From Chitinophaga pinensis (lineage in GTDB: Bacteria > Bacteroidota > Bacteroidia > CAMBQF01): DNA of 32,830 nucleotides. How positions within the stretch are numbered: position 1 is the first letter of the stretch; every line of letters begins with the position of its first letter. The notes below the pieces were generated by a model, which did no database searches, had not been told where the DNA came from, and was given only the letters and a program-made list of their open reading frames with translations. Location of the stretch: assembly GCA_945869825.1 (NCBI GenBank), contig CAMBQF010000021.1, forward strand, positions 1-32,830. Reading direction: 5' to 3'. Position numbers and translations under genes: made by a program. Positions 22,693 through 31,482 of this stretch are shown here, piece by piece.

Positions 22693-23235
22693 TTATCGTT
22701 CTTTAATTTCGCTTGCGCCGGTTTGTTTCAATAAGTAAACAACCTCGTCGTATTTTGCATCCCAGTTATCGCTCATGTTAATTTCCATAATGAATTTATC
22801 ATCAGTAGAACGAGGATCGGGGTTGCGAGGGTTAAAGCCGGGTAGCAGGCGGTTTAACAACAGGTAAGTAATAGACATGCCGTGGGCTGCACAAAATACT
22901 GTACTCTCAAACAACACCGGAACAAAGGCCGGAAAGTTTGCAGCAAATGTCCAGTTTGGTTTACCACCTACGTTAATAGGCCAATCGCTAATTAGCATGT
23001 ACCAAATCATTAACACAGCTAAAGAAAAACCTGTAGCACCAAAAACAAATGCGGCAACAGAAATGTTAGTGCGTTTGTGGCCTATTACAGGGTCTATACC
23101 GTGGATAGGGAACGGCGAGTATACGTTGGCTACCGATATACGGTTGGCGCGAAAAACTTTTGCGCTTTGCAGTATATCATCGTCATCGTCAAAGATGCCG
23201 TAAATAATGGATGGATTATGTTTTACTTCGCTCAT
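22693..23235 (-). CDS. actD: Alternative complex III subunit ActD (DUF3341)
   Basis: 180 residues from the ATG at 23235. A longer frame runs back into the actC coding end, but the family begins at SEVKHNPSIIYGIFDDDDD, so I chose this start. The DUF3341 domain is followed by two membrane helices (around 70-90 and 106-135, FVPVLFESTVFCAAHGMSIT). ActD has no cofactor and sits beside ActC in the complex. It follows actC after 19 bases. The last residues, TGASEIKER, are cytoplasmic by helix count. Confidence 0.91.
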   Translation of the reverse strand: MSEVKHNPSIIYGIFDDDDDILQSAKVFRANRISVANVYSPFPIHGIDPVIGHKRTNISVAAFVFGATGFSLAVLMIWYMLISDWPINVGGKPNWTFAANFPAFVPVLFESTVFCAAHGMSITYLLLNRLLPGFNPRNPDPRSTDDKFIMEINMSDNWDAKYDEVVYLLKQTGASEIKER

Positions 23236-23254
23236 CGCTTTGTTAAATCTCTTA

Positions 23255-24712
23255 TTAATGATGTTCTTCGCCGTGTATTGCAGCACCGTGTCCTTTGCGG
23301 CTATCCAATATAAGGTCTTCTATTTTATATTCAGGCTGTGGGCTTGTACGTTTGTATTTACCTGTAGCCTTTAATATCGTTTTTAACTCGTTTAGTGCAA
23401 TTACCGGGAAAGTGCGTGCAAACAACAAGAACATGGTAAAGAATAAGCCTATAGAGCCTACAAATATGCCAATATCAACAAACGATGGGTGGAACATCAT
23501 CCAGCTTGATGGAAGGTAGTCGCGGTGAAGTGATGTAACGATAATTACAAAACGCTCGAACCACATACCAATGTTTACAAATATTGAGATGATGAAAGTT
23601 GCTACAAAGCTTTTACGGATTTTAGGGAACCAGAAAAGCTGTGGGGTAACAACATTACAGGTCATCATGCTCCAGTAAGCCCACCAGTAAGGACCGGTAG
23701 CGCGGTTAAGGAAAGCGTATTGCTCATACTCAACACCAGAATACCACGACATGAAAAGCTCTGTTAAATAAGCCACACCTACAATAGAGCCGGTAAGGAT
23801 GATAATTTTATTCATCGCCTCTACGTGGGCTACGGTAATGTAAGCTTCTAAGCCTAACACCTTACGTACAATAAGCATAAGGGTAAGTACCATGGCGAAA
23901 CCTGAGAAGATAGCACCCGCCACAAAGTATGGTGGGAAGATGGTGGTATGCCAGCCCGGAATTACCGAGGTTGCAAAGTCCATAGATACAATAGTGTGAA
24001 CTGAAAGTACCAGAGGGGTAGATAAACCTGCAAGTACTAACGATACTTCCTCAAAACGTGCCCAGGCTTTTGCGTTACCTGTCCAGCCGAAGCTTAACAA
24101 GGTGTATGCTTTTTTAGCTGCAGGTGTTATAGCACGGTCGCGTACGGTTGCAAAGTCTGGTATTAATCCAATGTACCAGAAAACTAATGATACAGAGAAG
24201 TAAGTTGATATTGCAAACACGTCCCACAGCAGGGGAGAGTTAAAGTTGGCCCAAAGAGAACCGTATTGGTTTGGCAGAGGTAACACCCAGTAACCTACCC
24301 ATACGCGGCCCATGTGGAATACGGGGTAAAGGGCTGCGCAAATTACCGCGAAGATGGTCATCGCCTCTGCTGCGCGGTTAATAGACATCCTCCAACGCTG
24401 GCGGAATAGTAAAAGAATTGCCGAGATTAGTGTACCAGCGTGGCCAATACCAATCCACCAAACAAAGTTGGTGATATCCCATGCCCATTCTACTGACTTA
24501 TTTAAACCCCAAACACCTAAACCAGTGCCAACGGTATAGGCAATAAGGCCAATACCCCATAGCATGGTGATGAATGATAGGCCAAATACCACGTACCACA
24601 ATTTGTTGGCGCGTGTTTCAATTGGGCGGCAAATATCTACGGTAATGTCGTGGTACGACTTCTCGCCTAATATCAGCGGTTCGCGTAGAGCATTTAACGG
24701 TGCGTGTGACAT
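23255..24712 (-). CDS. actC: Alternative complex III subunit ActC (NrfD/PsrC quinone-binding subunit)
   Basis: 485 residues, about ten membrane helices, NrfD family. Visible segments include WVGYWVLPLPNQYGSLWANF, VHTIVSMDFATSVIPGWH (around 240-257) with the His/Asp pair of the quinol site, and WWAYWSMMTCNVVTPQLFW. In ACIII this subunit binds menaquinol next to the 3Fe-4S cluster of ActB. The C-terminal tail is His-rich (GHGAAIHGEEHH). The gene follows actB after 29 bases and precedes actD by 19. Confidence 0.93.
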   Translation of the reverse strand: MSHAPLNALREPLILGEKSYHDITVDICRPIETRANKLWYVVFGLSFITMLWGIGLIAYTVGTGLGVWGLNKSVEWAWDITNFVWWIGIGHAGTLISAILLLFRQRWRMSINRAAEAMTIFAVICAALYPVFHMGRVWVGYWVLPLPNQYGSLWANFNSPLLWDVFAISTYFSVSLVFWYIGLIPDFATVRDRAITPAAKKAYTLLSFGWTGNAKAWARFEEVSLVLAGLSTPLVLSVHTIVSMDFATSVIPGWHTTIFPPYFVAGAIFSGFAMVLTLMLIVRKVLGLEAYITVAHVEAMNKIIILTGSIVGVAYLTELFMSWYSGVEYEQYAFLNRATGPYWWAYWSMMTCNVVTPQLFWFPKIRKSFVATFIISIFVNIGMWFERFVIIVTSLHRDYLPSSWMMFHPSFVDIGIFVGSIGLFFTMFLLFARTFPVIALNELKTILKATGKYKRTSPQPEYKIEDLILDSRKGHGAAIHGEEHH

Positions 24713-24741
24713 ATATATACTTTTCTGTCTAAATCCTTAAA

Positions 24742-27700
24742 TTATAGTTCGCTTTCGCTTACGTTGCGTACTTTGGTTAGGTAGAATACTGAAGGCTGAA
24801 TACCTACTTCTTCTAATAAATGGTACATACGTGGCTCTTTAATGTGTTTAGTAACCGTGTGCGATTCGTCGTTCAGGTCGCCAAAAGTAATGGCGTTGGT
24901 TGGGCAAACCTGCTGGCATGCTGTTTTAATCTCACCATCAATAGGGCGACGGTTTTCTTTTTTAGCGGTTAGCTTGCCTTCCTGAATACGTTGTACACAC
25001 ATTGAACATTTTTCCATAACACCACGGCCGCGTACAATCACATCCGGGTTAAGAACCATTTTGCCCAAAGTATCGCCCATGTGGAAATCAAACTGCTGAG
25101 GGTTGTCAGCATATTTAAACCAGTTGAAACGGCGTACTTTGTATGGGCAGTTGTTGCCGCAGTATTTAGTACCAATGCAACGGTTGTATGTCATTTGGTT
25201 AAGGCCTTCGTTGCTGTGTGTTGTAGCCAGTACAGGGCATACAGTTTCGCAAGGGGCATGGTTACAATGCTGGCACATTACCGGTTGGAAAACAACGCGT
25301 GGGCTTTCTGACGGAACTTCCATATCAAGGAACTTCTTAATAGCACCTACGCCTTCTTCTTCGGCTTTTTTCTCAGTCATGTCGCTGGTGTAGTAGCGGT
25401 CAATGCGAATCCAATGCATATCGCGGCCACGACGTATTTCGTCTTTACCTACAACAGCCACGTTGTTTTCTGTTTGGCAGCCAATAACACAGGCAGAGCA
25501 ACCAATACAGGTATTTAAGTCGATAGACATACCCCACTTGTGGTTTAAGCGTGGGTGGTCTTCCCATAGGTTTACATTGCCCGGGGTGTCTTTAGTGCCA
25601 TCGCTTAATGCTAAAAGAATAGGGGCATTACCTGCCTTTGCATCGTTTTTGTAAGCATCAACAGTAGCTTCTTTAACAATAGCACGGCCCATCATAGTAT
25701 GGTGGGTTTGTGTACCTGCTAAGTTGTAGGTTTCGTCTGTAGCGGTAACCTTAACATCAAAAGCATTGTACTCAAAGTGGCCATTATCTTTGTTTATGCT
25801 AACCGCAGGGAATGCATTGGCACCAATGTTGTTTGCTGTTTTACCGGCTTTGGTACGGCCATAACCAAGGGCTATACCAATTGTGCCTTTAGCCTGACCC
25901 GGTTGGGCATAAACAGGCAGTTTTATTGAAACACCGTTTACAACAACTTCGGCAACGTTTGATAGTTGTTCCTGGCCGTTGATGGTGTTGAATTTAAACT
26001 GGTCCATATCGCTTAACGACATGGTTATATAGTTATCCCAGGTTACTTTAGAAATAGGGTCGGGCATTTCTTGCAACCAAGGGTTGTTTGCAAGACTACC
26101 GTTACCAAGACCTGCTTTTTCGTAAACTACCAATTCAAAAGCACCACCTTTAATTTTATTAAGGTTAGCGGCAGCGGTAGAAAGGGCAGCAGGGTCGGCA
26201 GCAATAGCAGCAGCTACTACAGGTGCAGCCGCAGCTTCAGCTTGTGGGCGGCCGTGTGGAGTTGCATGTTCGCCGTGCTCGTCAACCTTTGCAGGAGCAA
26301 CGGTTTCTGCAGGGGCAGTTTCAACAGCTAAGCCACCGCCTATACTGTATACACCATCATGCAGAGCTTTATTCCAAAAATCGGTAAATGAACCAAAGCC
26401 ACTTCCAGGGAAGGTTTTAGCTTGCCATGTAGCCTTAATATAGTCGGCATACGGTGTTGGGTTACCTGCCCATACCAGGAACGACTCTTGTGCCTGGCGA
26501 GTGTTGTAAATAGGCGCAATAGTTGGCTGGCCAAGGCTAAACTCGCCTGTGCGTGGGTTAAAATCGTTCCACGACTCAAGGAAGTTATTATCAGGGCAAA
26601 CATATTCGCATTCTGCAGCGCTCTCGTCAATATTAGCGGCAAAAGAAACGCGTAGGCCTACCTTTTTAAGGCCGGCTGAAAAATCTTTAGCGTTTGGCAG
26701 GGTATAAACTGGGTTTACATTGTATAGTAAAACAGCTTCTACCGCACCGGCATTCATTTGTGCTATAAGGTTAGCAACGGCTTTGTCATTGCCTTTTTTG
26801 GTTTCGTTAGCCACACTCAGGTCAATAGTATTGCCATAGTTGCCTAACATATCGTTAATGGCGTTAGCCACCACTTGAACGTCAGGGTTGTTAGAACCAG
26901 CAACAACTAATGATTTGCCTGCACTGGCAATAAGTTCTTTAGCTGCTTTTGCAATGTTAGCATCGACTTTGCCTAAAGAGCGGCCAGTTAAAGCAGCTTT
27001 GCCTTTAGCTTTGGCAATCTCGTTATATAGGTTAATAGCCACAACACCTAAGTCTGATGGCTTAACCATGGTGCGCAAATCGGCGTTAGAGCCAGTTAGC
27101 GACATGGCAGCCTCGAACTGGAAGTGGCGTGATAGTTTAGTTTCTTTGTGGTTAGCACCAGCAGCTATCCTTTTGCCTTTTGCATATTGCGATGCAAACT
27201 CAATAGGCGATAACCAGCTGGCTAAAAAGTCGGCACCAATGCCAACAATAGTTTCAGCTTTATCAAAATGGTAGGTAGGTATAACCTCTTTGCCAAAGCT
27301 TAGCGCGTTAGCAGTGCGTATACCGGCATACGATACGCTATCGTATTGTACAACCTCTACATTACCATATTTAGTAGTAAACTCTTCAATAGCCCTTGTA
27401 GTAGATGGGCTTATGATGGTTGAAGACAAGATGGCAATTTTGCCTTTGCGGCCAGCAATAGCGGCAAGTTTATCTCCAATCTCTTTATCGGCAGTGGCCC
27501 ACGATACGGGAGCGCCGTTTTTAGAAGCACCTTTTAAACGCTCGGCATCGTAAAGGTTTAGTATAGAAGCCTGTACGCGGGCGTTAGCACCACCTAAAGT
27601 AACAGGCGACATTTCGTTACCTATAACTTTAATAGGGCGGCCTTCGCGGGTTTTAACCAAAACACTGCAATACTCATGTCCATCGTAATAAGTAGATGCA

Positions 27701-27981
27701 TAGTAGTTAGCTATACCTACAGTTACTTCTTCAGGCTTAAATAAGTATGGGATAGTTTTTGTAACAGGCGTTTCGCAAGCTGCAAGTGTTGCAGCAGTAA
27801 CACCAAAACCTAAAAATTTAAGAAAGTCGCGGCGTGGGGTTTTACCTTCGGCCAAAGCAGAATCGCCTAAGAACTCATCCATTGGAAGCTGCTCGGCAAA
27901 TTCATTTTCTTTAAGCTTGGTGAACTCGGGCGTATTCTCCAGTTCTTCAACTCCGCGCCAGTATTTTAATTCTTTACTCAT
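24742..27981 (-). CDS. actB: Alternative complex III subunit ActB, iron-sulfur molybdopterin-fold protein
   Basis: 1079 residues, two domains. After an unusually long N-tail of 49 residues come twin arginines R50-R51 in TPRRDFLKFLGFG and a lipobox LAAC with C69, so it looks like a Tat-exported lipoprotein. Residues about 75-810 have the molybdopterin-oxidoreductase fold, which lacks the cofactor in ACIII. Residues about 820-1030 hold the ferredoxin-like part: CIGCSACVIGC, CQHCNHAPCETVC, CIGTKYCGNNCP and CSMC with a distal CQQVCP, enough for three 4Fe-4S clusters and one 3Fe-4S. A low-complexity His/Ala/Pro/Glu stretch of about 50 residues interrupts the first domain at about 550-600. It accepts electrons from quinol at ActC. 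Confidence 0.94.
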   Translation of the reverse strand: MSKELKYWRGVEELENTPEFTKLKENEFAEQLPMDEFLGDSALAEGKTPRRDFLKFLGFGVTAATLAACETPVTKTIPYLFKPEEVTVGIANYYASTYYDGHEYCSVLVKTREGRPIKVIGNEMSPVTLGGANARVQASILNLYDAERLKGASKNGAPVSWATADKEIGDKLAAIAGRKGKIAILSSTIISPSTTRAIEEFTTKYGNVEVVQYDSVSYAGIRTANALSFGKEVIPTYHFDKAETIVGIGADFLASWLSPIEFASQYAKGKRIAAGANHKETKLSRHFQFEAAMSLTGSNADLRTMVKPSDLGVVAINLYNEIAKAKGKAALTGRSLGKVDANIAKAAKELIASAGKSLVVAGSNNPDVQVVANAINDMLGNYGNTIDLSVANETKKGNDKAVANLIAQMNAGAVEAVLLYNVNPVYTLPNAKDFSAGLKKVGLRVSFAANIDESAAECEYVCPDNNFLESWNDFNPRTGEFSLGQPTIAPIYNTRQAQESFLVWAGNPTPYADYIKATWQAKTFPGSGFGSFTDFWNKALHDGVYSIGGGLAVETAPAETVAPAKVDEHGEHATPHGRPQAEAAAAPVVAAAIAADPAALSTAAANLNKIKGGAFELVVYEKAGLGNGSLANNPWLQEMPDPISKVTWDNYITMSLSDMDQFKFNTINGQEQLSNVAEVVVNGVSIKLPVYAQPGQAKGTIGIALGYGRTKAGKTANNIGANAFPAVSINKDNGHFEYNAFDVKVTATDETYNLAGTQTHHTMMGRAIVKEATVDAYKNDAKAGNAPILLALSDGTKDTPGNVNLWEDHPRLNHKWGMSIDLNTCIGCSACVIGCQTENNVAVVGKDEIRRGRDMHWIRIDRYYTSDMTEKKAEEEGVGAIKKFLDMEVPSESPRVVFQPVMCQHCNHAPCETVCPVLATTHSNEGLNQMTYNRCIGTKYCGNNCPYKVRRFNWFKYADNPQQFDFHMGDTLGKMVLNPDVIVRGRGVMEKCSMCVQRIQEGKLTAKKENRRPIDGEIKTACQQVCPTNAITFGDLNDESHTVTKHIKEPRMYHLLEEVGIQPSVFYLTKVRNVSESEL

Positions 27982-28036
27982 TTTGCAGTATTTCGTGGTT
28001 TGACCTTGAAATTCTTGTTATGCTATATAATATATA

Positions 28037-29281
28037 TTAATAGTGGCATTTACCACACTCTAAGCCGCCTATCTGTTCTACGGTAAATTTCTCGCCCGGG
28101 TGAACAGCGTTGAACTTAGATTTTAAGTCAGTATAGTATAAGTTAGTGCTATCAACTTTAACTTCAGTTTCGCGGTGGCAGTTAATACACCAACCCATAG
28201 TAAGCGGTGAAAATTGCTGCACAACATCCATAGTTTCAATTGGGCCGTGGCATTGTTTACATTCTACACCGCCAACCTTAACGTGTTGAGAGTGGTTGAA
28301 GTAAGCCAAATCGGGCAGATTGTGGATGCGTATCCATTTGATAGGTTTTGGGTTAGGGCCATAAGTACCTTTCTCAGGGTTGTAATCAAGCGCAGCGTAG
28401 ATTTTAGCAATCTCGCCTTTGCCCGTAACAGGTCCTTCCTGAATGTACTTGTGGCAGTTCATACACACGTTAGCCGATGGTATGTTTGCGTGTTTACTTT
28501 TTTCAACACCGGTATGGCAATACTGGCAGTCGATTTTATTTTCGCCCGCGTGGATTTTATGAGAGAACTTAATTGGTTGTTCAGGCTGGTAGCCTTCGTA
28601 AACACCAATACCTGATAAAGCATTCCAACCCACAACAAACAGCATAAGGAACACAAGGAAACCAAGTAACATAACCGGTTTTTTGTGGCTGTAAATCCAG
28701 GCTTTAGTTTCGCTCCAGAAGCTAGCGTCAGGGTTGTATACTTTACCTTGCTTAGCTTGTGCTGAGTTTGCCAGGTTACGACGAACAGGGGCAAGGATAA
28801 TAATCAGGATAACGAAGAATAAACCTAGGCCGATCCAGATGTAAGTCCAGTTAGTTTCGGCTGGCTCTCCACTTGTTTCAGCTACCGGAGTGTTAGTAAC
28901 AACTACCGGAGGCACGTAGCTGTCAACGTAGTCAAGGATAGCCTTAACCTCATCGGCACTAACGGTTTGGTTAGGCATAACAGAGCCGTTATACTCTTTA
29001 AACAAGTTGTTGGCGTAGCTGTCGCCGGTTTTCAAGTAAGCTTGTGAGTTTTGAACCCACTTTACTAATTTGGCATCATCATTACCCCAACGGCCGCGAG
29101 CACCCTTTAAACCAGGGCCAACCAATTTTTGGTCGGTAGCCTTGTGGCACGATGAACAATTGGCTTTAAAAAGCTTCTCTCCATCGGGTTGGGCGTAGCC
29201 GTTAAAACCGAATGATATTAATGCGAAAACTAAAACTAGTTTCTTGAAATGCTTGACGCTAAACGTTTTCAAACGATCCAT
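28037..29281 (-). CDS. actA: Alternative complex III subunit ActA with extra N-terminal heme domain (six CXXCH)
   Basis: 414 residues from the ATG at 29281; a TTG 11 codons upstream is unlikely because the signal-anchor starts here. Signal peptide to GYAQ at 31. A class I cytochrome c domain follows (CSSCH at 42-46, Met ligand in VMPNQ at about 102), then two membrane helices (145-165, 203-221) and the standard pentaheme domain: CQYCH 252, CMNCH 273, CKQCH 341, CINCH 365 and CGKCH 409. The protein ends one residue after the last motif. Well-known ActA proteins are described as pentaheme, so the N-terminal monoheme is an added domain that could shuttle electrons to the oxidase. It heads the operon; a promoter box lies about 44 bases upstream. 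Confidence 0.94.
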   Translation of the reverse strand: MDRLKTFSVKHFKKLVLVFALISFGFNGYAQPDGEKLFKANCSSCHKATDQKLVGPGLKGARGRWGNDDAKLVKWVQNSQAYLKTGDSYANNLFKEYNGSVMPNQTVSADEVKAILDYVDSYVPPVVVTNTPVAETSGEPAETNWTYIWIGLGLFFVILIIILAPVRRNLANSAQAKQGKVYNPDASFWSETKAWIYSHKKPVMLLGFLVFLMLFVVGWNALSGIGVYEGYQPEQPIKFSHKIHAGENKIDCQYCHTGVEKSKHANIPSANVCMNCHKYIQEGPVTGKGEIAKIYAALDYNPEKGTYGPNPKPIKWIRIHNLPDLAYFNHSQHVKVGGVECKQCHGPIETMDVVQQFSPLTMGWCINCHRETEVKVDSTNLYYTDLKSKFNAVHPGEKFTVEQIGGLECGKCHY

Positions 29282-29324
29282 AAGCAGTTGTGAACATTGT
29301 GTTTTTGAAGTCAAAAACCGGGTG

Positions 29325-29332
29325 CAAATTTA
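29325..29332 (-). promoter_or_regulatory. Bacteroidota -7 promoter box (TAAATTTG) for the act-cox operon
   Basis: Exact TAnnTTTG match on the minus strand, with a leader of about 40 bases. It is the only good box upstream of actA and would drive the whole nine-gene operon. No -33 TTG at the consensus spacing, so it may need an activator. Confidence 0.55.
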
Positions 29333-29419
29333 GGAGAAAGTAGCTTCAAACCTAAGCTGCAATTGAAATATTTCTAATTTAAAATAATTCTAAATAACTA
29401 TAGCTGTGTTAAAGTGTCA

Positions 29420-29450
29420 TTTGCTTTTTTAAGTTGAAAGGCTATCTTTA
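29420..29450 (+). promoter_or_regulatory. Bacteroidota promoter (TTTG, then TATCTTTA) for the SPOR gene
   Basis: TTTG at 29420-29423 and TATCTTTA at 29443-29450 (one mismatch to TAnnTTTG) are spaced by 19 bases. The GTG start at 29455 follows by four bases. It is divergent to the actA promoter. Confidence 0.6.
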
Positions 29451-29454
29451 AATC

Positions 29455-29943
29455 GTGAAGTGCTCTGCAAGCATACTAATTAAGCGTTTCAGGCAAGTTA
29501 GCTTTTGCCTGCTAGCGGGGTTTGTACTGTTTTTTTGGGGCAGCCCTGTCTCATTTGCATCAAAAAACAAGGCGACTTTTTGCCTGCCAGCTGATACGGT
29601 AGATACATTATTGGTCGGATCGGTTGTTATAATACAAAGTGAAAATGTCAGCCGTTTGGTTAATCAACAAATAGTATATAATAAGGGGCTGAAAGAGATT
29701 GACGGGTACCGTATACAAATATTCTCTGAAAATGGGGTAAACGCTAAAACCGATGCTGCCAATGCTAGGTTGGCATTTATAAATAAGTTTGCCGGTATGG
29801 AAGCTTACTTAAGCTACAAGCAACCCTACTTTAAAATTTGTGTTGGCGATTTTAAAAGCCAAACCGATGCCCGTAGCGCCTTGTTAAAATTGCTGCGCAG
29901 CTACCCTAATGCCATTATAGTAAGAGAAAAGGTATTGCCTTAA
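29455..29943 (+). CDS. Exported SPOR-domain protein
   Basis: 162 residues from a GTG start at 29455. The N-terminus is a signal peptide or single anchor (residues about 14-36, VSFCLLAGFVLFFWGSPVSFA). The C-terminal half is a SPOR domain: DGYRIQIFSENG, NAKTDAANARLAFINKF, PYFKICVGDFKSQTDARSAL. SPOR domains bind denuded glycan strands of peptidoglycan, so it likely acts in the periplasm in wall remodelling or division. Its stop overlaps that of the convergent phosphate transporter by three bases (shared TTAA). The GTG is supported by the well-placed promoter and the lack of any ATG before the signal. Confidence 0.84.
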   Translation: MKCSASILIKRFRQVSFCLLAGFVLFFWGSPVSFASKNKATFCLPADTVDTLLVGSVVIIQSENVSRLVNQQIVYNKGLKEIDGYRIQIFSENGVNAKTDAANARLAFINKFAGMEAYLSYKQPYFKICVGDFKSQTDARSALLKLLRSYPNAIIVREKVLP

Positions 29944-31379
29944 CCGCCAAATGCCCTTAGCAATAAGAATAAGCTTGCAGATAGGACAACAGTTACCGGC
30001 AGAGTAAGCACCCATGCAATAAATATGTTTTTTAATGTACCGCCCTGCAGGTTTTTAATACCACCTGCCGATGCCATAGCACCGGTTACGCCACCGGTTA
30101 GCACTTGTGTAGTACTTACAGGCAGGCCAGCATAGGTAGAGAAGGCAATAGTTGACATGGCTACTAACTGTGCCGATGCGCCCTGGGCATAATTCAAATT
30201 GGTGTTGCCAATTTTTTCGCCAATGGTAATAACAATACGTTTCCAGCCTACCATGGTGCCAAGGCCAAGGGCCAGTGATATCATAATGATAACCCATGTA
30301 GGGGCATAGTTGGTAAACGATTTTAGGCCAATTACCTGGTCATTAGGTATAAAGAAGCTACCCTCTTCACCATTAATGGCTGCGGTTAGTTCTTTTTTAT
30401 CCTTGTCAGATATTTTAACATGGCCGCCTTTTAATACTTTATCAATATTACTTGCTATAAGCAGCACATCTTTACGCACCTCAAAAGCCTTTTCGCGCGG
30501 TATCTCGGTGCCGTTGGTTTGCAAAAGCAGTTTAAGGTCGGCAATTTCTGCTACGGCTTTATCAATTTTTTCGCGGTCGCCTTTTTCCAATTGCTGTTTG
30601 CTAATATCGTTAACAGCCAGTTCAATTTTAGCAAGTGGCTCTAAAACGGCTTTAGGTTCTATGCCCCTGTCTATAGCAAAGTACATAGGTACAATACCTA
30701 TTAGCACCAACATAACAAGGCCTACGCCTTTTTGGCCGTCGTTAGAGCCGTGGGTCCAGCTAACGCCAATAGAGGTGCCTATTAATATGGTACGAATCCA
30801 CATAGGGGGTTTTTTGCCCGGCTGTGGTTCTTTAAATATGGTTTTATTTTTTACGGTATAGCGTAAAAAAAGCATTAATATAACCGACAGGAAGAAACCA
30901 ATGGCGGGCGATAGGAGTAGCGACATGCCAATATCCTGCGCTTTAGACCAGTTGATGCCTTTGCCAAACTCGCCGCCAATGTAGCTGTATGCCAGGCCAA
31001 CACCAATAATAGAACCAATAAGTGTATGCGAGCTAGAGCAGGGGATACCAAAATACCAGGTGCCTAAATTCCAGCCGATGGCTGTTATAAGCAGGGCCAG
31101 GACCAGGCTGGCGCTATGCCAGATATTGGCATCGGTAACGGCCTCTACAGGTAGCAGGCTTACTATAGCCATAGCTACGCTTAAGCCCCCAACCAACACC
31201 CCAACCGAGTTGAAAAGGGCAGAGATAACAACAGCCGTTGATGGCCTTAGGGAATTAGTATAAATTACGGTAGCTACGGCGTTTGCCGTATCGTGAAAGC
31301 CATTGATAAACTCAAATGCAAAGGCGCATAAAAGGCAGAAAATCAATAAACAGGTGAGCCATGCGTCTAATCCGAACAT
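29940..31379 (-). CDS. Inorganic phosphate transporter (PiT family)
   Basis: 479 residues. Both PiT signature repeats are present: NGFHDTANAVATVIYTNSLR (about 26-45) and the C-terminal GASAQLVAMSTIAFSTYAGLPVSTTQ. About ten membrane helices flank a central cytoplasmic domain of about 110 residues (about 245-350) that is helical and charged, which makes the protein larger than the simple form. PiT proteins import phosphate, often as a metal-phosphate complex, with the proton gradient (or Na+ in eukaryotes). The usual DUF47/PhoU-like partner is not adjacent. It probably has its own transcript; no promoter box was seen upstream. The stop overlaps the SPOR gene. Confidence 0.92.
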   Translation of the reverse strand: MFGLDAWLTCLLIFCLLCAFAFEFINGFHDTANAVATVIYTNSLRPSTAVVISALFNSVGVLVGGLSVAMAIVSLLPVEAVTDANIWHSASLVLALLITAIGWNLGTWYFGIPCSSSHTLIGSIIGVGLAYSYIGGEFGKGINWSKAQDIGMSLLLSPAIGFFLSVILMLFLRYTVKNKTIFKEPQPGKKPPMWIRTILIGTSIGVSWTHGSNDGQKGVGLVMLVLIGIVPMYFAIDRGIEPKAVLEPLAKIELAVNDISKQQLEKGDREKIDKAVAEIADLKLLLQTNGTEIPREKAFEVRKDVLLIASNIDKVLKGGHVKISDKDKKELTAAINGEEGSFFIPNDQVIGLKSFTNYAPTWVIIMISLALGLGTMVGWKRIVITIGEKIGNTNLNYAQGASAQLVAMSTIAFSTYAGLPVSTTQVLTGGVTGAMASAGGIKNLQGGTLKNIFIAWVLTLPVTVVLSASLFLLLRAFGG

Positions 31380-31482
31380 AAAATATATTTCGGCGATAAA
31401 ATTAGGGAAAGCCTACGGGTTGTGGGAGTTAAAACAATTCCTTAAAGCTAAGTTAATGCTAGCTTAATATAGAGCCAGATCA

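Noticed and set aside
23236-23286. Longer actD frame overlapping the actC end
   Set aside because: The DUF3341 family starts at SEVKHNP; the extra 17 residues are basic and overlap the actC stop.
29282-29314. TTG start for actA
   Set aside because: It adds a polar stretch in front of a good signal anchor, and the ATG at 29281 suffices.
30310-30861. 183-aa plus-strand frame inside the phosphate transporter
   Set aside because: Ser/Leu-rich shadow of the transporter codons, with no start signal or promoter.
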